A stretch of DNA of 19,158 nucleotides from positions 1 through 19,158 of the forward strand of contig JBOFKD010000303.1 of the NCBI GenBank assembly GCA_051657165.1, given 5' to 3'. Source of the DNA: UBA7332 sp051657165 (lineage in GTDB: Bacteria; Bacteroidota; Bacteroidia; Bacteroidales; UBA7332). Positions 15,708 through 19,158 of this stretch are shown in pieces. A program made the translations under genes and the position numbers. The notes under the pieces were generated by a model. The model saw only the letters and a program-made list of their open reading frames with translations, made no database searches and was not told where the DNA came from. Each line of letters starts with the position of its first letter. Within the stretch, counting starts at the first letter, position 1.

Positions 15708-16973
15708 ATGAAAAAACTAAACTTAGTAGTACTGTTTGCAATCCTTTTGTTAGCTACATCAGTTTCTTTTGCACACACCAAAAAAGCGGGCAAATCCAAA
15801 AAAGCTCAGACAACATTAAATACCGGAGCACAGGATCGTGCTTTGTGGGTAAACTGTTTATGGAAAATCTCTTATCCGGTTATTCACAACCTGGCAGAAG
15901 GTACACTTCGTCAGAATATGCCGGTAGAAGCTGCACCGAATTATTCGGGCGATCCTTATAAAATGACGTATCTCGAAGCCGTTGGCCGTACGATGGCAGG
16001 AGTTGCTCCCTGGCTCTCTCTTCCGGATGATGATACCGCAGAAGGAAAGCTTCGTAAACAAATGCGCGAAGATGCAATCAAAGGCCTTACCAATGCCGTA
16101 AATCCTGATTCTCCCGATCGCTTAAACTTTACTGAATATCCGCAACCGATTGTGGATGCCGCATACCTGGTTCATGCATTTATGCGTGCGCCTAAAGCAT
16201 TGTGGGAGCCTCTGGATGACGTGACGAAACAACGTTATGTGGATGCATTCAAATCGCTTCGCGACCGTACGGGCGCTTATAACAACTGGCTTCTCTTTGC
16301 CGGACTTACCGAATCATTCCTGGCTCAGATTGACCAGCAATCAGATCCTTTCCGTATGATGGTAGCCAAAAACAAAGTGAAAGAATGGTACGTGGGTGAC
16401 GGATGGTACAGCGATGGGAAGAAATTCAGTATGGACTATTACAATGCTTACGTAATGCACCCGATGATGGTTGCAATGCTGGAAAACCTTCAGCCATTAA
16501 AAAAAGCAACTGCTGAGGAATACGAAGAAGCTCTGAACCGCATGGTGAGACATGCCGAGTTCTCCGAACGTATTATTGGCCCTGACGGAACCTATCCGGC
16601 ATTCGGTCGTTCGGTAACTTACCGTACGGCAGCTTTCCAGTCGCTGGCTGATGTTGCTCTTCGCGAAAAGCTTCCGGCTCATATATCACCGGCACAGGTT
16701 CGTTGTGCGCTTACAGCCGTTCATCGTAATATGTACGAAGGAAATCAGAACTTTAATGACAAGGGATGGCTGGTATTAGGATTTAACGGAAGTCAGCCTG
16801 AAATAGCCGATTTCTACACATCTACAGGTAGTTTATATATGGCGACATTGAGTTTCCTTCCTTTAGGTTTACCGGCCGACAATAAGTTCTGGACGGATGC
16901 TCCGGCTGACTGGACAACGAAGAAAGCCTGGAAAGGTGTTTCCTTACCGAAAGACTATAAAGTGGAATATTAA
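15708..16973 (+). CDS. Secreted DUF2264 domain-containing protein
   Basis: The 421-residue product begins with a clear Sec signal peptide (MKKLNLVVLFAILLLATSVSFA), with likely cleavage before HTKK, so it is periplasmic or exported. The mature part matches the DUF2264 family. It has DRALWVNCLWKISYPVIHNLA near the start, YLEAVGRTMAGVAPWLSLP (about 84-102), YNNWLLFAGLTESFL and the aromatic patch WYVGDGWYSDGKKFSMDYYNAYV, then GPDGTYPAFGRSVTYRTAAF. These Trp/Tyr/Asp-rich helical segments suggest an alpha/alpha-barrel fold as in several carbohydrate-active enzymes. That is inference, and I cannot assign a substrate. The ATG is chosen because it opens the signal peptide and sits about 40 nt after a consensus promoter; an upstream TTG in frame (15612) would precede the promoter. 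No SusC/SusD genes are adjacent. Confidence 0.87.
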   Translation: MKKLNLVVLFAILLLATSVSFAHTKKAGKSKKAQTTLNTGAQDRALWVNCLWKISYPVIHNLAEGTLRQNMPVEAAPNYSGDPYKMTYLEAVGRTMAGVAPWLSLPDDDTAEGKLRKQMREDAIKGLTNAVNPDSPDRLNFTEYPQPIVDAAYLVHAFMRAPKALWEPLDDVTKQRYVDAFKSLRDRTGAYNNWLLFAGLTESFLAQIDQQSDPFRMMVAKNKVKEWYVGDGWYSDGKKFSMDYYNAYVMHPMMVAMLENLQPLKKATAEEYEEALNRMVRHAEFSERIIGPDGTYPAFGRSVTYRTAAFQSLADVALREKLPAHISPAQVRCALTAVHRNMYEGNQNFNDKGWLVLGFNGSQPEIADFYTSTGSLYMATLSFLPLGLPADNKFWTDAPADWTTKKAWKGVSLPKDYKVEY

Positions 16974-17000
16974 TTCTGAGATAATATTATTTATATAACA

Positions 17001-17043
17001 AGGAGAGGTTGTCTGACCAATTTGGTTTCAGACAGCCTCTCCT
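17001..17043. terminator. Long hairpin between convergent genes, likely bidirectional terminator
   Basis: A 16-bp stem with one G-U pair (17001-17016 with 17028-17043) lies 28 nt after the DUF2264 stop and 2 nt past the end of the minus-strand gene. Flanking sequence is AT-rich (TGTTTATA on one side, TGTTATATAAAT on the other) but without long U-runs on either strand. Its position between two converging genes supports a shared terminator. Confidence 0.75.
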
Positions 17044-17045
17044 GT

Positions 17046-17492
17046 TTATAGTTTCTTGATCACACCGTTAAAAGATATCTTATCTGAATATTTCACAAAG
17101 CATTTATCCGATTTCTTGTATACGGAAACAAGGATATAATACAGGTTGTTGATAATTAACTTATAGTCAGCCGATTTCTTATTCTCTCTTATCTTCTCTA
17201 GTCTGACATCAGTGTATTCAATCTGATTAGAGGACAAGACCTCTCTATAAATTTCAGGATCAAATTTAACCTCCACATTGCTTCCGTCCATTGCCAGAAA
17301 GCAATTGGTTGCGTATCTGACAGGATCTTTCGAGTCAGAAATAAAAAACTCTCTGGCTTCGATCATAAACATTCTGCTTTCGACCAGTTGAGTTGAATAA
17401 TCATCGGACTTGTTATTCGGATAAGAATTTGAACTTTTGCTGCTTATAGATAATAGCAAAAAGAACAGGCAAGTTAGAAGTTTCGTTTTCAT
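17046..17492 (-). CDS. Small exported protein, DUF4251-like (tentative)
   Basis: The 148-residue product starts MKTKLLTCLFFLLLSISSKSS, a Sec-type signal peptide. There is no clear lipobox, although C9 lies in the hydrophobic core. The mature part contains LVESRMFMIEAREFF near its start and ends VKYSDKISFNGVIKK. This order resembles Bacteroidota DUF4251 proteins, which begin with a lIESkrFvFeA-like strand and end with an ISFxGxI motif. The middle is shorter and more divergent than I would expect, so the family call is tentative and rests on recalled motifs. The start is set at the ATG (17492-17490); a TTG 6 nt further upstream is less likely. I find no promoter box upstream on this strand. Function is unknown. 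Confidence 0.7.
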   Translation of the reverse strand: MKTKLLTCLFFLLLSISSKSSNSYPNNKSDDYSTQLVESRMFMIEAREFFISDSKDPVRYATNCFLAMDGSNVEVKFDPEIYREVLSSNQIEYTDVRLEKIRENKKSADYKLIINNLYYILVSVYKKSDKCFVKYSDKISFNGVIKKL

Positions 17493-17503
17493 AGGCAAAA
17501 TAT

Positions 17504-17704
17504 TTAATACACATAAAATGCATCAATGGCCGCTTTAGTTCCTACTTTAAGTCCAGCACCTTTGGATCCTCTTAAAGAGCGACTTTCAGCAATGATAAGT
17601 ATTTTGCGAATATATAATAATATTGAATAAAAACAATACTCACAGATATTTTTGTTTATACTTCTATATCTTAGTATCCTTATGCTAATAGTGAGGGGAT
17701 GAAG
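17504..17704 (-). pseudogene. Possible gene remnant upstream of the DUF4251-like gene
   Basis: An open frame of 66 codons without any ATG ends at a TAA (17506-17504), 11 nt before the start of the DUF4251-like gene. Its last ~30 codons read IIAESRSLRGSKGAGLKVGT then KAAIDAFYVY. They use ordinary codons and are visibly richer in GC than the flanking DNA; the upstream half is AT-rich and not convincing. This could be the 3' end of a deleted gene that once preceded the small exported gene in an operon. The opposite strand carries a 34-codon ATG frame (17526-17630) that could instead be the real signal. I do not recognise either product. Confidence 0.3.
17622..17654 (+). promoter_or_regulatory. 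Promoter-like boxes in the gene-poor stretch
   Basis: TATTTTTG at 17647-17654 matches TAnnTTTG exactly. ATTG at 17622-17625, with a 21-nt spacer, is a three-of-four match to the -33 TTTG. Transcription would start near 17661 and run through a 17-codon ATG frame (17699-17752) to a hairpin at 17774-17794. In DNA this AT-rich a single box can arise by chance. Confidence 0.35.
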
Positions 17705-17773
17705 TTATATGCATTTGGAAATCTAATAAAGCAAAAAGCAACATTTTTATAACTTAAATAAACAAATAGTCAA

Positions 17774-17794
17774 AAAAATCCTGTTCGGATTTTT
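17774..17794. terminator. Small terminator-like hairpin
   Basis: AAAAATCC (17774-17781) and GGATTTTT (17787-17794) form a perfect 8-bp stem around TGTTC. The A-run and T-run are part of the stem, so it could act on either strand. It would end a short transcript started by the boxes at 17622-17654. The stem has only three G-C pairs, so it is weak. Confidence 0.4.
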
Positions 17795-17865
17795 AATCAA
17801 AACTTTGAAGAAAAAAGAGCCAAAAGAGACTTAAAAATAGATGAAAGTAGCACTTTGTATGTTTC

Positions 17866-17899
17866 AAGGCAGCAAAATAAATTTTGCTCCTTTGTTTTT
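17866..17899 (+). terminator. Hairpin followed by T-rich tract
   Basis: AGCAAAAT (17871-17878) pairs with ATTTTGCT (17881-17888). Outside it AAGG (17866-17869) pairs with CCTT (17889-17892), with one bulged C. TGTTTTT follows (17893-17899). The loop is only AA, so the innermost pairs would open. It is a plausible weak terminator on the plus strand, or one arm of the repeat cluster that follows. Confidence 0.35.
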
Positions 17900-17908
17900 C
17901 AATTTTCC

Positions 17909-18031
17909 TACGGTCGAATCCAAAAGTTTAACCGTACATTTCTGCCGCGAGATACGTATATAAATATATTTTCAACCGTATATTGCGGCAAAATCAACCG
18001 TATATCGTGGCGCGTTTATACGGTTGAAAAT
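17909..18031. repeat. Cluster of ACCGTA-core repeats with a 15-bp inverted repeat
   Basis: The core ACCGTA occurs five times in about 120 bp. It is direct at 17931-17936, 17976-17981 and 17998-18003, and inverted (TACGGT) at 17909-17914 and 18019-18024. TCAACCGTATAT is repeated exactly at 17972-17983 and 17994-18005, a 22-nt period. The 15-nt arm ATTTTCAACCGTATA (17968-17982) is perfectly inverted at 18017-18031, with a 34-nt loop that contains the second direct copy. The two direct copies thus compete for the single inverted partner. The cluster lies within a 122-codon start-less open frame on the plus strand (17762-18130). No known family is recognised; an interspersed repeat, decayed mobile DNA or a binding-site array are possible. 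Confidence 0.6.
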
Positions 18032-18146
18032 CCGCGTTTGTACGTCTCTGATTACCAGATGGTTACTAAGTCGTGCAGGTTTGGCTCTGTCTTCATAAAG
18101 AAAAACAGCATTCAAAAGAGCCTGTTCTGAGCGATTAGCGAAAATC

Positions 18147-18182
18147 AAAAAGCTACAATAAACTCTTTTATAGCACCTTTTT
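18147..18182 (-). terminator. Weak terminator after the dihydrouridine synthase gene
   Basis: On the minus strand the sequence runs AAAAAGGTGCTATAAA, a short loop, TTTATTGTAGC and TTTTT, immediately after the stop codon. GCTA and TAAA pair with TTTA and TAGC, with a 3-nt bulge, and the A- and T-runs flank the stem. The low GC content makes this a weak call. Confidence 0.4.
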
Positions 18183-18183
18183 G

Positions 18184-19122
18184 TCAATATAGAAGGTTGC
18201 GTACCGCTTGCAGATAGTTATCCAGTTTACCACTCTTTACTATCTTTTTTCGCAGTCTTTTCTCCCCTTCCGGATACAGATATTCCCATACAGCCTGAAG
18301 TTTAGTCAGAATCTGATGTTCGCCTTGCAATGAGTTGCGGTAGATTTCAACAAGCTCGTCATGCATTTTACGGATTTTTTCTCTTTTCTCTGCATCCGTC
18401 ATAGTAGTATTATTCTTCCACTCCCATGCCAGAGCAGGATTCTCAAGTAATCCTCTGCCGATCATAATGCCGGATAGATTCGGATAAAGTTCAAGAGTAT
18501 GATCGATCTCTTCGATTGTTTTTATATCACCGTTATACAGCAAAGGATGTTTGCAGCGTTCATAGAATTGCCCGAAAGCTTCCATATCTACATCACCTTT
18601 GTACTGTTGTTTACCCAGTCGGGCATGAACAGTCAGTTGCGACAGATTTGTATCATTGATCATATCCATCAAAGCAAGTCCCTGTTCAGGTGAGTCCCAT
18701 CCAAGACGTATTTTCAATGAGAAAGTCATATCTGTACGTTGATTAACAGCCTCAAGTAAGGTTTTTACTTCGTCTCCGAACGGAAGTAGCCCTGCACCTT
18801 TGTGCTTATTTGCAATTAACGGAAACGGGCATCCCATGTTCAGGTCTGCACGCGTATAGCCATGTTCGCGAAACTTATCCGCAATACGATTTAGTTCATC
18901 CGGAGTTGATGCAATCATCTGCGGAATCGCATGCGACAGCTGATTATTTTCTGGTAGAATATCGCGCAATTCTCTGTTGCGGAAATCCCCTCTTTCAATT
19001 CGTACAAATGGAGTGTAATAGTTATCTACTCCTCCGAAATACTTAGCATGAAGCTCTCTGTAAACCGATTCGGTAAAACCTTGTAAAGGAGCAAACTCGA
19101 TCTTAATCTTATTTTTATCCAT
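18184..19122 (-). CDS. tRNA-dihydrouridine synthase family protein
   Basis: Dus enzymes use FMN and NADPH to reduce specific uridines in the tRNA D-loop to dihydrouridine. The 312-residue product starts with the FMN-barrel strand IEFAPLQGFTESVYRELH. It has the catalytic-cysteine motif LNMGCPFP (C98), KIRLGWD (about 147-153), VHARLGKQQYKG (about 176-187) and NGDI (about 208-211). The phosphate-binding GIMIGRGLLENPALAW follows. A short helical C-terminal domain completes the fold. Length fits the DusB/DusC-type clade, but the exact tRNA position modified cannot be read from the sequence. Upstream only about 36 nt are in the window, and no promoter is visible there. The start is the ATG at 19122-19120, preceded by an AT-rich leader without a Shine-Dalgarno site. 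Confidence 0.93.
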   Translation of the reverse strand: MDKNKIKIEFAPLQGFTESVYRELHAKYFGGVDNYYTPFVRIERGDFRNRELRDILPENNQLSHAIPQMIASTPDELNRIADKFREHGYTRADLNMGCPFPLIANKHKGAGLLPFGDEVKTLLEAVNQRTDMTFSLKIRLGWDSPEQGLALMDMINDTNLSQLTVHARLGKQQYKGDVDMEAFGQFYERCKHPLLYNGDIKTIEEIDHTLELYPNLSGIMIGRGLLENPALAWEWKNNTTMTDAEKREKIRKMHDELVEIYRNSLQGEHQILTKLQAVWEYLYPEGEKRLRKKIVKSGKLDNYLQAVRNLLY

Positions 19123-19158
19123 ATATTTAATTATTCTTTTGCGAAGTTACCGCTTTTA

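Larger units (their letters stand above)
17493..18183. other. 691-bp stretch without a convincing gene
   Basis: This AT-rich stretch separates two minus-strand genes. From left to right it holds a GC-richer remnant (17504-17600), promoter-like boxes, a 17-codon ATG frame, three small hairpins and the ACCGTA repeat cluster. A 9-bp direct repeat, AAAAGAGCC (17813-17821 and 18114-18122), brackets the cluster. No transposase, tRNA fold or complete terminal inverted repeats are seen. Confidence 0.6.

Noticed and set aside
17972..18005. Two TCAACCGTATAT copies 22 nt apart as the start of a CRISPR array
   Set aside because: The repeats are 12 nt with a 10-nt spacer and only two exact copies, and no cas genes are present.
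17855..18130. Plus-strand frame read as a 91-codon gene from a TTG
   Set aside because: It has no ATG, ribosome site or recognisable family, and the frame is open further upstream without a start. It is kept as a repeat/decay finding rather than a gene.
17972..18187. Minus-strand frame overlapping the end of the dihydrouridine synthase gene
   Set aside because: It is antisense to the repeat cluster, has no family resemblance, and spans the likely terminator of the neighbouring gene.

Overview
The window comes from a Bacteroidota genome, most likely order Bacteroidales (a Dysgonomonas- or Parabacteroides-like organism; the genus is my inference). The evidence is the gene order tuf-tRNA(Trp)-secE-nusG-rplK-rplA-rplJ-rplL-rpoB-rpoC, an rpoB of 1268 and an rpoC of 1424 codons, AT-rich intergenic DNA with few Shine-Dalgarno sites, and a promoter that matches the Bacteroidota TTTG-N19-TAnnTTTG consensus exactly (15632-15662). 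The accessory families fit too: a TGS-type nucleoside kinase fusion, a DUF2264 lipo/periplasmic-type secreted protein and a DUF4251-like exported protein.

Positions 1-11686 are a core information-processing block, all on the + strand. It holds the 3' end of tuf (EF-Tu), a hairpin, tRNA-Trp(CCA), secE, nusG, ribosomal proteins L11, L1, L10 and L7/L12, and the RNA polymerase subunits beta and beta'. It closes with a strong intrinsic terminator at 11655-11686. The genes supply elongation factor, translocon, antitermination factor, ribosomal stalk and polymerase, so this is one growth-rate-coupled expression unit. Two ~100-nt gaps, before rpoB and before rpoC, each hold a stable hairpin followed by a shared U-rich element that ends about 20 nt before the start codon.

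Positions 11739-16973 hold three unrelated housekeeping or accessory genes. A fused ThrRS-TGS-like/uridine-kinase protein lies on the minus strand. It is divergent from a Na/Pi-cotransporter-PhoU protein on the plus strand, which has its own terminator. A secreted DUF2264 protein follows, with a textbook Bacteroidota promoter. A long hairpin at 17001-17043 sits between the convergent DUF2264 gene and a small exported protein on the minus strand.

Positions 17493-18183 are a ~690-bp stretch with no convincing gene. It is the least ordinary part of the window. It contains an apparent gene remnant next to the DUF4251-like gene, a possible very short transcription unit (promoter-like boxes, a 17-codon ORF and a hairpin), and a cluster of five ACCGTA-core repeats in direct and inverted orientation inside a 122-codon open frame with no start. 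That cluster may be a decayed mobile or interspersed repeat. The window ends with a minus-strand tRNA-dihydrouridine synthase gene (18184-19122).

I see no CRISPR array, complete insertion sequence, prophage or defence system. The coding regions are mostly conserved core genes, and the novelty is confined to leaders and the 17.5-18.2 kb gap.
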